From Streptomyces rimosus subsp. rimosus (GTDB lineage: Bacteria > Actinomycetota > Actinomycetes > Streptomycetales > Streptomycetaceae), in assembly GCF_000720725.1 (NCBI RefSeq), contig NZ_JOCQ01000019.1, forward strand, positions 1 through 64,000: 64,000 nt of DNA, written 5' to 3'. The stretch's first letter is position 1. Every line of letters begins with the position of its first letter. Position numbers and translations under genes: made by a program. Below are positions 1 to 9,186 of the stretch, piece by piece. The notes below the pieces were generated by a model. That model worked only from the letters and a program-made list of their open reading frames with translations, was not told the DNA's origin and searched no databases.

Positions 1-46
1 CACCCCGCCCCCGCTCCGGCCCACCGGCCCGGGAGCCGCGCCCCGC

Positions 47-1279
47 ATGGGCGCCAACTACACCCCCAGCACCGGCTGGTTCCACCACTGGCTCGACTTC
101 GACCCCGACGACGTACGCCGCGACCTGGACGCGCTCGCCGCGCTCGGCCTGGACCACGTGCGGGTCTTCGCCCTCTGGCCGGTCTTCCAGCCCAACCGCT
201 CCCTCGTCCGCCCGCGCGCCGTCGAACAGCTCGGACAGCTGGTGGACGCCGCCGCGCAGTGCGGCCTCGACGTCGCGGTGGACGCGCTCCAGGGCCATCT
301 GTCGAGCTTCGACTTCGTACCGTCCTGGCTGCGCACCTGGCACCGGCGGAACCTGTTCACCGACCCGGACGCCATCGACGGCGCGGCCCGCTACCTGGAG
401 ACGCTCGCCTCCGCACTTGCCGGACGTCCCAACTTCCTGGGTATGACGCTGGGCAACGAGATCAACCAGTTCTCGGGACCGCCGCACCCGGACCCCGACC
501 CGTGTACGTACGAGGAGGCCGGGCAGTGGCTGACGCGGCTGCTGGAGGTCTGCGAGCGGGCCGCGCCGGGGCGGCTGCACACCCACGCCGAGTACGACGC
601 GGTGTGGTTCCAGGACGGCCACCCCTTCACGCCCGCGCAGGCCGCACGGCTCGGGCGCGCCACCACCGTCCACTCCTGGGTCTTCAACGGCACGGCCCAG
701 CGGCACGGGCACGACGGGACCGCTACCGTGCGGCTGGCCGAGTACCTGATCGAGCTGGCCACGGCCTGGGCGGACGACCCGGCGCGGCCGGTCTGGCTCC
801 AGGAGGTGGGCGCCCCCGCCCCGCTCGTACCGCCCGAGCACGCCGCCGCGTTCGCCACCGCGACCGTCGACAACGCCCTGACCTGCGAGCGGCTTTCCGG
901 CATCACCTGGTGGTGCTCGCACGACGTGTCGCGGGAACTGGCGGACTTCCCCGAGCTGGAGTACGGGCTCGGCCTGCTCACCTCGGACGGCGAGGTCAAG
1001 CCGGCGGGGCGGGCGCTGGCCCGGATGGCGGCCCGGCTGCGGGACGAAACGTTCCGGCCGGTACGCCGTACCACCGCGCTCGTCCTGGACGCGGGGGAGG
1101 AGGCCAAGGCCCCGCACCGGTCGGTGTGCGCGCCGGGCGGCCCCTTCTTCGAGGCGTGGGTACGGCTGGCCGACCAGGGCGTACGGGCCGGAGCCGTCCT
1201 GGCGGACCGGGCGCGGGACGCCGCGTACCTGGAGAGCCGGGGGATCGCGGAGGTGGTGTGGCCCTCGGACGTGAAGTGA
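47..1279 (+). CDS. GH5-family beta-mannosidase-like glycoside hydrolase
   Basis: Cytoplasmic-looking (beta/alpha)8 glycosidase of about 410 residues with no signal peptide. The acid/base glutamate is E138 in LGNEIN and the probable nucleophile is E253 in WLQEVGAP, the usual spacing for clan GH-A. The opening GANYTPS...WFHHWLDF resembles actinobacterial GH5 proteins described as exo-beta-mannosidases (subfamily GH5_18, from memory). The frame is open to the window edge, so the true start could lie upstream. ATG 47 has a plausible GGGAG ribosome site at 30-34 and is used here. GH85 and GH38 genes follow on the same strand. The inferred role is cleaving the Man-beta-1,4-GlcNAc core left after endoglycosidase and alpha-mannosidase action. 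A beta-mannanase role is the alternative. Family is secure, substrate is inferred. Confidence 0.8.
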   Translation: MGANYTPSTGWFHHWLDFDPDDVRRDLDALAALGLDHVRVFALWPVFQPNRSLVRPRAVEQLGQLVDAAAQCGLDVAVDALQGHLSSFDFVPSWLRTWHRRNLFTDPDAIDGAARYLETLASALAGRPNFLGMTLGNEINQFSGPPHPDPDPCTYEEAGQWLTRLLEVCERAAPGRLHTHAEYDAVWFQDGHPFTPAQAARLGRATTVHSWVFNGTAQRHGHDGTATVRLAEYLIELATAWADDPARPVWLQEVGAPAPLVPPEHAAAFATATVDNALTCERLSGITWWCSHDVSRELADFPELEYGLGLLTSDGEVKPAGRALARMAARLRDETFRPVRRTTALVLDAGEEAKAPHRSVCAPGGPFFEAWVRLADQGVRAGAVLADRARDAAYLESRGIAEVVWPSDVK

Positions 1280-1352
1280 CTGACGAAAAGCGGGAAGCGA
1301 AGCGGTACCGGCGCGGACAGGCCAGGTCACAGGGCGAGAGGCGGAGAACGCA

Positions 1353-3533
1353 GTGGACGGACGGCATGACGAAGAGCGGGGCGCCGGGCGCGAGGTGTCC
1401 CGCCGCGGCCTGGTAGCCGGTGCCGCGGCGGCCGGAGCCGGGCTGGCCCTCCCGCCGGCGGCGGGCAGCGCCGCGGCGGCCGTACGAGCGGGTGCCCCGG
1501 GAGCGCCGAGACGGACCCAGCCGGCAGATGAACCAGCCGGCTCCCTCCAGCCCTACGCCTCCTACTGGTTCCCCGACAGTTTCCCCGAGGGGCGCGAGCC
1601 CGACGCGGGCGCGGTGTGGCGCAGCCTGAAGAGCTGGCGCCCGCAGGACGACGCGGACCTCCCGTACAACATCGCGACCGTGCCGCTCGCCGAGCGGTTC
1701 ACGCCGGTGCCCGCCAACGGCACCGCCCGCGCCGGCCAGGCCCGCATCTCGGCGCTGGTCTCCTTCGCGGGCACGGCGGGCAACCCCTCCCAGGGCGGCG
1801 CCAAGGCGGACTTCTACGCCCTCACCCACTGGGCCTACCTCGATGAACTGGTCTTCTGGGGCGGATCGTCCGGCGAAGGCATCATCCTCGCGCCCAACGC
1901 GCCCGTAACGGACGCCGCGCACCGCAACGGCGTACCCGTACTGGGCAACGTCTTCCTCCCGCCCACCGCCTTCGGCGGCGACCTGAAGTGGACGCGCGAG
2001 CTGGTCCAGAAGGACTCCCTGGGCCGCTTCCCGCTCGCGGACAAGCTGATCCAGGTGGCCCGTACGTACGGCTTCGACGGCTGGTTCCTCAACGGCGAGA
2101 CCGATGGCGGCGACCCCGCGCTGGCCCGGCAGACGGCCGACTTCGTACAGGCACTGCGCAAAGGCGCGCCCGAACTGCGCATCACCTGGTACGACGCGCT
2201 CAACGCGGACGGTCGGGTCGGCTGGCAGGGCGCGCTCAACGACAAGAACGCGATGTTCTTCCAGCGCGGCGCCGAGAAGCTGGCCGACACGGTGTTCGTG
2301 GACTTCCGGTGGAGCTCGTCGCGGCTGGCGTCGTCGGCCGCGTACGCCCGGCGGCTGGGGCGTTCGCCGTACGAGCTGTGGGCGGGCGTCGATGTCGAGG
2401 CCAACGGCTGGAACGCGTACGTGGGCTGGGACGCCTTCGTGCCGGAGGGCCGCGACCACGTCGTGTCGTACGGGTTCTACCGGCCGGAGTGGACGCGGCG
2501 GTCCGGCGACACGCCCGCGCGGTTCCACGCCCGCGACGACCAGTTCTGGGGCGGGCAGAACACCGACCCGTCGGCACCCGCCGGACCGGGCTCCTGGCGG
2601 CCCGCGGCCCGTACGGTGGCCGACCGGTCGACCGTCACATCCGTCCCCTTCGCCACCGCCTTCAACACGGGACACGGCACGGCCTGGTACGAGGACGGGC
2701 TGCGGACCGGCGACGCCGAGTGGAACCACCTGGGGCTCCAGGACCGGCTGCCGGGGCGGCGCTGGGCGCTGTGGGCGGAGGGCGGTGGAACCTTTCAGCG
2801 CCCCGCGGTCGGCTTCGACTTCGGCGCGGCCTGGCGCGGCGGCAGCAGTCTGCTCGTCGAGGGCGCGGACGGTACGCTCGTCCGCCCCGTGACCCTGGAG
2901 CTGTTCCGGACCCGCCTGCCGCTGCGTGCCGGCACCGTCCTGGAGATCGTGCACCGCGCCGACGAGGGGTCGGCCGCGGTCACGGTGGAGGCGGCCGTGG
3001 CGTACGCGGAGCCCGCCAAGCCGGGCGGACGGCCGAAGTTCCGCCGCCTCTCCGCCCGGACTGTAGGTGCCGGGGACGGCTGGGTCACCACGACCGTACG
3101 CATAGGCGACGGCCCCGGTTGCACCGCGCACGCGCTCGGCGTCCGGCTGAGCGCCCCCGGTGGCGCCCCCGTCCGCTGGCGGCTCGGCGCCCTCGCCGTC
3201 CGCGGCGGCGGACCCGCCGCGCACACCCCCGCGCCGCCGAGCGCCCTGAAGATCGCCGCGTCGCACGTCACGGGCGACGGCGTGGCCGAACTCCGGCTCA
3301 CCTGGCAGCCGTCGGGCAAGGCGAAGAGCAAGGGGACGCCCGTACGCCACTACGAGGTGCACCAACTCCTCCCCGACGGCAAGCGCCGCTTCCTCGGCGG
3401 CACCTGCGAATCCGCCTTCCACCTGCCCGCACTGCGCCGTACGCCCGGCGAGCCGGAAACCCGGCTGGAAGTACGCGCGGTCGGCGAACTGCACACCTCG
3501 TCGGCGGCCGCCGCTGCCGCATTCACCTGGTAG
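1353..3533 (+). CDS. Secreted GH85 endo-beta-N-acetylglucosaminidase
   Basis: Endoglycosidase that hydrolyses the GlcNAc-beta-1,4-GlcNAc core of N-glycans. The GTG start at 1353 follows a purine-rich GAGAGGCGGAG stretch. Residues 16-40 form a twin-arginine-like leader (SRRGLVAG, then an Ala-rich hydrophobic stretch), so Tat export is likely. The GH85 barrel begins near YASYWFPDSF (residue 68). The diagnostic Asn-X-Glu pair is N247-G-E249 in GWFLNGET, where Asn stabilises the oxazoline intermediate and Glu is the acid/base. A beta-sandwich and a fibronectin-like C-terminus follow (residues about 520-726). It lies between the GH5 and GH38 genes. It probably releases glycans outside the cell for further trimming. 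The family call is firm. Confidence 0.88.
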   Translation: MDGRHDEERGAGREVSRRGLVAGAAAAGAGLALPPAAGSAAAAVRAGAPGAPRRTQPADEPAGSLQPYASYWFPDSFPEGREPDAGAVWRSLKSWRPQDDADLPYNIATVPLAERFTPVPANGTARAGQARISALVSFAGTAGNPSQGGAKADFYALTHWAYLDELVFWGGSSGEGIILAPNAPVTDAAHRNGVPVLGNVFLPPTAFGGDLKWTRELVQKDSLGRFPLADKLIQVARTYGFDGWFLNGETDGGDPALARQTADFVQALRKGAPELRITWYDALNADGRVGWQGALNDKNAMFFQRGAEKLADTVFVDFRWSSSRLASSAAYARRLGRSPYELWAGVDVEANGWNAYVGWDAFVPEGRDHVVSYGFYRPEWTRRSGDTPARFHARDDQFWGGQNTDPSAPAGPGSWRPAARTVADRSTVTSVPFATAFNTGHGTAWYEDGLRTGDAEWNHLGLQDRLPGRRWALWAEGGGTFQRPAVGFDFGAAWRGGSSLLVEGADGTLVRPVTLELFRTRLPLRAGTVLEIVHRADEGSAAVTVEAAVAYAEPAKPGGRPKFRRLSARTVGAGDGWVTTTVRIGDGPGCTAHALGVRLSAPGGAPVRWRLGALAVRGGGPAAHTPAPPSALKIAASHVTGDGVAELRLTWQPSGKAKSKGTPVRHYEVHQLLPDGKRRFLGGTCESAFHLPALRRTPGEPETRLEVRAVGELHTSSAAAAAAFTW

Positions 3534-3577
3534 GCCGCCCGGACAGGCCGCATTCACCTGATAGGCCGCCCGCACAC
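3516..3577 (+). repeat. 31-bp tandem duplication across the GH85 stop codon
   Basis: Two nearly identical 31-bp units (3516-3546 and 3547-3577) each contain GCCGCATTCACCTG followed by TAG and GGCCGCCCG. The first encodes the last residues AAFTW and the stop of the GH85 gene. The second lies just downstream. It looks like a small slippage duplication with no evident function. Confidence 0.8.
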
Positions 3578-3651
3578 CGGGCAGAAACCCCGCAGAACCC
3601 CACCACCCATCGACCTTCCGTACCCGCCTCGCACCCCACCGGAGCGCCCCC

Positions 3652-6600
3652 ATGCACGACGACCGCAGCATCGTCGAACACCGTCTACGCCGCGTCCTGA
3701 CCGACCGCATCGTGCCCGCCGTCCGCAGCCGGGCCGTGCCGCTGACGATCGAGCGGTGGGAGGCGCCGGGCGAGCCGGTGCCGCCCGCCGAGGGCCTGGC
3801 CGCCGACTACGAGCCGACGAAGGCCGGGGAGGCGTGGGGGCCCGCCTGGGGCACCACCTGGTTCCGGGTGACCGGGCAGGTACCGGCGGAGTGGGCCGGG
3901 CGCACCGTCGAAGCCGTACTGGATCTCGGCTTCGAGGCGAACATGCCCGGCTTCCAGTGCGAGGGCCTGGTCTACCGCCGGGACGGCGAGGCCGTGAAGG
4001 GACTCAACCCCCGCAACGACTGGGTGCGGATCGCCGATGCGGCGGCCGGCGGGGAGGAGGTCGAGCTGTACGTGGAGGCGGCCTCCAATCCCGTACTGGC
4101 GGATCACCGGCCCACCTACGAGGGCGACCGGCTCACCGCGAGCCACGCGCCGCTGTACCGGGTCCGGCGGATGGACCTCGTCGTCTTCGAGGCCGAGGTC
4201 TGGGAGCTGGTCCAGGACCTGGAGGTGCTGGGCAGCCTGATGCAGGAGCTGGACGTGGCCGACGCGCGGCGGCACGGCATCCTGCGCGCCGTCGAACGCG
4301 CCCTGGACGCGGTGGACCTGAAGGACATCCCCGGCACGGCCGCGCGGGCCCGCGCGCAGCTCGCGGACGTGCTGGCGTCCCCGGCGCACGCCTCGGCCCA
4401 CCGCATCAGCGCGGTCGGCCACGCGCACATCGACTCCGCCTGGCTGTGGCCGCTGCGCGAGACGGTACGCAAGGTGGCCCGTACGTCCTCGAACATGGTC
4501 AACCTGATGGACGGGCACCCCGAATTCGTCTTCGCCATGTCGCAGGCGCAGCAGCTGGCCTGGATCAAGGAGCACCGGCCCGAGGTGTTCGCCAAGGTCA
4601 AAGCGAAGATCGAGGCGGGGCAGTTCGTGCCGGTCGGCGGCATGTGGGTGGAGTCGGACACCAACATGGTCGGCGGCGAGGCGATGGCCCGGCAGTTCCT
4701 GTACGGGAAGAAGTTTTTCCTGGACGAGTTCGGGATCGAGACGAAGGAGGTGTGGCTGCCGGACTCCTTCGGCTACACCGCGGCCATGCCGCAGCTGGTC
4801 AAGCTGTCCGGGGCCGACTGGTTCCTGACGCAGAAGATCTCCTGGAGTCAGGTCAACCGGTTCCCGCACCACACCTTCTGGTGGGAGGGCATCGACGGCA
4901 CCCGCGTCTTCACCCACTTCCCGCCGGTCGACACGTACAACTCCGATCTCGGCGGCAAGGAGATGGCGCACGCCGCCCGCAACTACCGTGAGAAGGGCCG
5001 GGGTTCACGTTCCCTGGCGCCCTTCGGGTGGGGTGACGGGGGCGGCGGCGCCACCCGCGAGATGCTGGCCCGCGCCGCCCGGCTGCGCGACCTGGAGGGC
5101 TCGCCGCGGGTCGAGATCGAAAAGCCCGAGGCGTTCTTCGAGAAGGCGCACGCGGAGTACCCGGACGCGCCGGTGTGGGCGGGCGAGCTGTACCTGGAGC
5201 TGCACCGCGGCACCTACACCTCCCAGGCCAAGACCAAGCAGGGCAACCGGCACAGCGAGTCGCTGCTGCGCGAGGCCGAGCTGTGGGCCGCCACGGCCGC
5301 CGTACGGGTACCGGGCTACGCGTACCCGTACGAGGACCTGGAGCGGATCTGGAAGACGGTGCTGCTGCACCAGTTCCACGACATCCTGCCCGGCTCGTCG
5401 ATCGCCTGGGTGCACCGGGAGGCCCGCGAGACGTACGCGCGGGTCCGCGAGGAGCTGACCGCGATCGTGGTCGCCGCACAGACCGCGCTGGCGGGACCGG
5501 GCACCAGCGAGATCGTCTTCAACGCCGCGCCGCACGCGCGCGGCGGCGTCCCGGCGGGCGGCGCGGAGCCCGCGCCCGGCCAGGGCGGCGCGCCCGTCTC
5601 GGTACGTCCGGTGACCGTCGAGCCGCTGACCGTGGACGGCCGCGCCACCGGCGGCCACCGCCTCGCCAACGACCGGCTGCGCATCGACGTCGACGCCCGT
5701 GGGCTGGTCGTGTCGGCATATGACATCGAGGCCGGACGGGAGGCCGTCGCACCGGGCGCAGCGGCCAACCTGCTCCAGATCCATCCGGACTTCCCCAACA
5801 TGTGGGACGCCTGGGACGTCGACGAGTTCTACCGCCACAACGTCACCGACCTGGTGGCCGTCGACGAACTGACGGTCGCCGAAGCCGGCCCGGAAGAGGT
5901 ACGGATCAAGGTCGCCCGCTCCTTCGGGCACGGCTCCACCGTCGAGCAGACGCTGACGCTGCGGGCGGGCGCCAAGGTGCTGGACATCGACACCGAGGTG
6001 GACTGGCGGGAGACCGAGACGTTCCTCAAGGCGGCCTTCCCGCTGGACGTGAAGGCCGACCGGTCCGCGTCCGAGACCCAGTTCGGACACGTCTTCCGCG
6101 CCACCCACACCAACACGTCCTGGGAGGCCGCCAAGTTCGAGATCTGCGCCCACCGCTGGATCCAGGTCGAGGAGCCGGGCTGGGGCGCGGCGCTGGTCAA
6201 CGACTCCACGTACGGGCACGACGTCACCCGCGACATCCGCCCGGACGGCGGCCAGACCACGACCGTACGGCTGTCCCTGCTCCGGGCGCCCCGCTACCCG
6301 GACCCGGAGACCGACCAGGGCCTCCACCGGCTGCGCTTCGCGCTGGCCCCCGGCGCGGGCATCGCGGACGCGGTGCGCGAGGGCCACTGGATCAACCTGC
6401 CGGAGCGCACGGTGCGGGGCGGCGGACCAGTCGCGCCGCTGGTCGGCGTGGACAACGACGCGGTGGTGGTCGAGGCCGTGAAGCTGGCCGAGGACCGGAG
6501 CGGCGATGTCGTGGTCCGGCTGTACGAGTCGCATGGGGGGCGGGCCGCGGCGACGCTCACGGCCGGGTTCCCGGTGGCGGGGGCGGTGGAGACGGATCTG

Positions 6601-6717
6601 CTGGAGAGGGAGCTGGCGGGGTCGGCCGTTGGCGCGGTGCGGGACGGGCAGGTGGCGCTGACGCTGCGGCCGTTCCAGGTCGTGACCGTACGGCTGTCGC
6701 GGGGAGCGGAGGGCTGA
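3652..6717 (+). CDS. GH38 alpha-mannosidase
   Basis: Class II alpha-mannosidase of 1021 residues, close to the usual bacterial length, with no signal peptide and therefore probably cytoplasmic. The N-terminal catalytic domain shows the metal-binding HAHIDSAWLW (H259, D261), the GGMWVESDTN segment, and nucleophile D371 in LPDSFGY. A long beta-sandwich C-terminal half follows. It removes alpha-linked mannose from imported oligomannose. It sits 118 bp downstream of the GH85 gene on the same strand, which supports a shared N-glycan catabolism role. Linkage specificity cannot be read from sequence. Confidence 0.92.
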   Translation: MHDDRSIVEHRLRRVLTDRIVPAVRSRAVPLTIERWEAPGEPVPPAEGLAADYEPTKAGEAWGPAWGTTWFRVTGQVPAEWAGRTVEAVLDLGFEANMPGFQCEGLVYRRDGEAVKGLNPRNDWVRIADAAAGGEEVELYVEAASNPVLADHRPTYEGDRLTASHAPLYRVRRMDLVVFEAEVWELVQDLEVLGSLMQELDVADARRHGILRAVERALDAVDLKDIPGTAARARAQLADVLASPAHASAHRISAVGHAHIDSAWLWPLRETVRKVARTSSNMVNLMDGHPEFVFAMSQAQQLAWIKEHRPEVFAKVKAKIEAGQFVPVGGMWVESDTNMVGGEAMARQFLYGKKFFLDEFGIETKEVWLPDSFGYTAAMPQLVKLSGADWFLTQKISWSQVNRFPHHTFWWEGIDGTRVFTHFPPVDTYNSDLGGKEMAHAARNYREKGRGSRSLAPFGWGDGGGGATREMLARAARLRDLEGSPRVEIEKPEAFFEKAHAEYPDAPVWAGELYLELHRGTYTSQAKTKQGNRHSESLLREAELWAATAAVRVPGYAYPYEDLERIWKTVLLHQFHDILPGSSIAWVHREARETYARVREELTAIVVAAQTALAGPGTSEIVFNAAPHARGGVPAGGAEPAPGQGGAPVSVRPVTVEPLTVDGRATGGHRLANDRLRIDVDARGLVVSAYDIEAGREAVAPGAAANLLQIHPDFPNMWDAWDVDEFYRHNVTDLVAVDELTVAEAGPEEVRIKVARSFGHGSTVEQTLTLRAGAKVLDIDTEVDWRETETFLKAAFPLDVKADRSASETQFGHVFRATHTNTSWEAAKFEICAHRWIQVEEPGWGAALVNDSTYGHDVTRDIRPDGGQTTTVRLSLLRAPRYPDPETDQGLHRLRFALAPGAGIADAVREGHWINLPERTVRGGGPVAPLVGVDNDAVVVEAVKLAEDRSGDVVVRLYESHGGRAAATLTAGFPVAGAVETDLLERELAGSAVGAVRDGQVALTLRPFQVVTVRLSRGAEG

Positions 6718-6743
6718 TCCCGGGGAGGCTGACGAAGGGGGCC

Positions 6744-8057
6744 TCACCCCAGGTTCTCCACCGCCTTGAGCACCGCGCCCGCGCCGTCCTCCGCGTCCAT
6801 GCGGCGCGCGAGGGCGGTGGCGGCACGGCGGTACGAGGACTCCCGTACGGCACGTCCGATGGCCTCGGCCAAGCGGTCCGCGGCGCCTTCCTCCGCTGAC
6901 GAGGCGCCTTCCTCCGTCAGCGAGGTGCCGTCCTCCGCCAACGAACGGAACGGCACCGGACCGGTACCGGCGCCCACGGCGGCCAGCCGGGCGGCCCAGA
7001 ACGGCTGGTCGGCGGTGACCGGCACCGGGACCGCCGGGGCCCCGGCCCGCAGCGCGGCGGCCGTCGTGCCCGCGCCCGCGTGGTGCACGACGGCCGCCGT
7101 GCGGGGGAAGAGGAGGGCGTGCGGGATTTCGCCGACGGTCAGGATGTCGTCACCGGTGTCCGGCCCGGCCAGCCCCGCCCAGCCGGACTGGAGCACGCCC
7201 CGGACTCCGGCGCGGCGGAGGGCGGCGGCGACGTTCGCAGCCAGCCGCGCGGCCGTGCCGTCGTCCCGCGCGCCCGCCGCCATGCTGCCGAAGCCGACGA
7301 AGACGGGCGGCGGACCGGCCGCGAGGAAGTCCTCCAGCTCGGGCGGGAGGACGGCGTCCGGCGCGGTGTACGGCCACCAGTTGCCGACCAGCTCCAGGCC
7401 GGGGCGCCAGTCGGCGGGCCGGGGGACGAGTGCCGGGCTGACGCCGTGCAGGACCGGGCGGCTGTCCGTGTTCCGGCGCCGGCGTACCGCGCGCGCCGAG
7501 GCGGGCGGCAGACCGAGCTGCGCGCGCAGGTCCCGTACTCCGTCCGCGTAGAGCCGGTCCACGATCCGGAGGGAGAGACGGCCCGCGGCGCGGTTGCCCC
7601 AGCGGCCGAGTGAGCGGGTGCCCGTGACGACGGGCGGGAAAGCGCCGGTGGGGGCGTTCGGCTGGAGGGGGAGGTCCAGCGAGGGGATGCCCAGGGCTTC
7701 GGCGACGTGCCGGCCGAGCGGAGCCGTGGTCGCGGACAGGAGCAGCAGGTCGGTGCCGGGGGGCGCGGCACCGGCGATGCCCGGCCCGAGTTCGCGCACG
7801 AAGGCGGCGGCCCGTCGCATCAGCTCCCGCTTCCCGCCGGGGGCTCCGGTGGGGGCTCCGGTGGAGGCTCCGCCCTCTCCCCTCCGGGGATCGGCGGGCA
7901 GCGCGCGGAACTCCAGCCCGGCGGCCCGTACGAGCTGCGCGTACGCGGTGTCGGCGGCCAGGGCGACGGTGTGCCCGGCCTCCCGGAGGCGGGCGCCGAG
8001 ACCGGTGTACGGGGCGACGTCACCGTACGAACCGGCCGCCGCGATGAGGATCTTCAT
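6744..8057 (-). CDS. GT1-family glycosyltransferase (MGT/sterol-glucosyltransferase type)
   Basis: GT-B glycosyltransferase of 437 residues. The start at 8057 gives MKILIAAAGSYGDVAPYTGL, the typical N-terminus, and overlaps the regulator stop as ATGA. The C-terminal nucleotide-sugar half carries GFGSMAAG, LTVGEIPHALLFP and HHAGAGTTAAALRAG, so the donor is probably UDP- or dTDP-sugar. An insertion near the C-terminus (6880-6945) contains three degenerate 8-residue repeats rich in EEG and SS. Family members glycosylate macrolides, sterols or other small lipophilic acceptors. Coupling to a drug-sensing MerR protein suggests inactivation of a xenobiotic, which is inference. Confidence 0.85.
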   Translation of the reverse strand: MKILIAAAGSYGDVAPYTGLGARLREAGHTVALAADTAYAQLVRAAGLEFRALPADPRRGEGGASTGAPTGAPGGKRELMRRAAAFVRELGPGIAGAAPPGTDLLLLSATTAPLGRHVAEALGIPSLDLPLQPNAPTGAFPPVVTGTRSLGRWGNRAAGRLSLRIVDRLYADGVRDLRAQLGLPPASARAVRRRRNTDSRPVLHGVSPALVPRPADWRPGLELVGNWWPYTAPDAVLPPELEDFLAAGPPPVFVGFGSMAAGARDDGTAARLAANVAAALRRAGVRGVLQSGWAGLAGPDTGDDILTVGEIPHALLFPRTAAVVHHAGAGTTAAALRAGAPAVPVPVTADQPFWAARLAAVGAGTGPVPFRSLAEDGTSLTEEGASSAEEGAADRLAEAIGRAVRESSYRRAATALARRMDAEDGAGAVLKAVENLG

Positions 8058-8869
8058 GGCTGCTCCGGAGTGGCGGAAGGGGCGGTTTCCGACGGGCCGG
8101 CGGCCTGGCGTACCGCGTTGGCGAGCACCGCCGTCCGCAGGTACGCGGCGAGGCCCGGCCGCTGCTGGGACGGCGGGACGACGAGGGCGAAGGCCCGTGC
8201 GTCGGCGGCGAAGTCCTCGGCGATCCGGCAGTGCATGTCGGTGGGGCACGGCGTGAACCAGCGGGTGATGTGCGCCCGGTGCTCCTCGGCCAGATCCATG
8301 GCCGGGTCGCCGTCGGCGGCCTCCCCGGCGTCGAACGCGGCGAGCAGCCGGTGCCGCCACGCGCCGGCCTCGGCCATGATCAGCGCCCAGTCCTCCTTGG
8401 TGTGCGCGGCGGCACGTGCCATGGAGCGCTGGTGGCCGTCGCTGTGCTGCCACTTCAGGTGCGCCTCGGTGGCGTAACTGAGGTCGAAGGCGACCTCGCC
8501 GAACACCTCGAAGCGCTCCTCGGGCGTCAGCTCCACCCCCGTGCGCTGCACCTCCATGGCCCGCTCGGCGACCTCGACCAGCCGCTGCAGCTCGCTGATC
8601 TGCTCGGTGAGCAGGCGGCGCCGGGCGCGCAGGTGGTCCAGGGCGTTGGCCTGCGGGTCCCGGAGGATGGCGGCGATCTCGTCGAGGGCGAAGCCGAGCT
8701 GCCGGTAGAAGAGGATCTGCTGGAGGCGGGCCAGGTCGGCGTCGCTGTAGAGGCGGTAGCCGGCGGGGCTGCGGGCACTGGGGGAGAGCAGGCCGGTCTT
8801 GTCGTAGTGGTGGAGGGTGCGGACCGTGATGCCCGCGAAGCCCGAGACCTGCCCGACCGAGTACGCCAT
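8054..8869 (-). CDS. TipA-like MerR-family transcriptional regulator
   Basis: 271-residue MerR regulator. The N-terminal winged helix reads MAYSVGQVSGFAGITVRTLH and is followed by a dimerisation coil. The C-terminal half (about residues 120-255) resembles the drug-binding TipAS domain: LTPEERFEVFGE, HTKEDWALIMAEA, AAYLRTAVLANAVR. In TipAL, as I recall it, a cysteine in MHTCLGEMY binds thiopeptides covalently. Here the segment reads MHCRIAEDF, with the cysteine shifted one place. The start at 8869 has a strong GGAAGAAGGCGG ribosome site, and the glycosyltransferase overlaps its stop by 4 nt. It probably autoregulates this pair in response to a small molecule. Confidence 0.88.
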   Translation of the reverse strand: MAYSVGQVSGFAGITVRTLHHYDKTGLLSPSARSPAGYRLYSDADLARLQQILFYRQLGFALDEIAAILRDPQANALDHLRARRRLLTEQISELQRLVEVAERAMEVQRTGVELTPEERFEVFGEVAFDLSYATEAHLKWQHSDGHQRSMARAAAHTKEDWALIMAEAGAWRHRLLAAFDAGEAADGDPAMDLAEEHRAHITRWFTPCPTDMHCRIAEDFAADARAFALVVPPSQQRPGLAAYLRTAVLANAVRQAAGPSETAPSATPEQP

Positions 8870-9186
8870 GGAACCGCCTTCTTCCGTGCCACGGCCCGCG
8901 GGCCGCCGTACGGCCCGCGCCGTACGGGGCAAGGCTGTGGCCTGACGTGAGGGGAGGGTCAAGCGGGGGGCCGGGGAGCCGGGGAGCCGGAGGGCCGCGG
9001 AGCCGGGGAACCGGGGATCAGGGGCCGAGGGAGGGGCCGGGGCGGGGTTCGGCGGTTCCCGGCCAACGATGGGCCGCTGTTACACGGCCGTGGGGGCGCC
9101 GTGAAATGGGCTGCTTAGCGTGGGGGCAATCTGGGGGGAGACGGCTACCTTTGTCGTAAAAGCCCATCCCGTACACCGAGGACCTC
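8870..9186. other. Divergent intergenic region with simple repeats and one inverted repeat
   Basis: This 317-bp gap separates the TipA-like gene from the lipoprotein/kinase genes. It contains degenerate GGGGAGCCG-type repeats around 8965-9030. An inverted repeat CACGGC-N9-GCCGTG lies at 9083-9103. It must hold promoters for both directions. I cannot place the hexamers confidently. Confidence 0.5.

Noticed and set aside
996..3710. 904-codon minus-strand open frame
   Set aside because: It lies opposite the GH5 and GH85 genes, is rich in Arg/Gly/Pro with no motifs, and is a typical antisense shadow in very GC-rich DNA.
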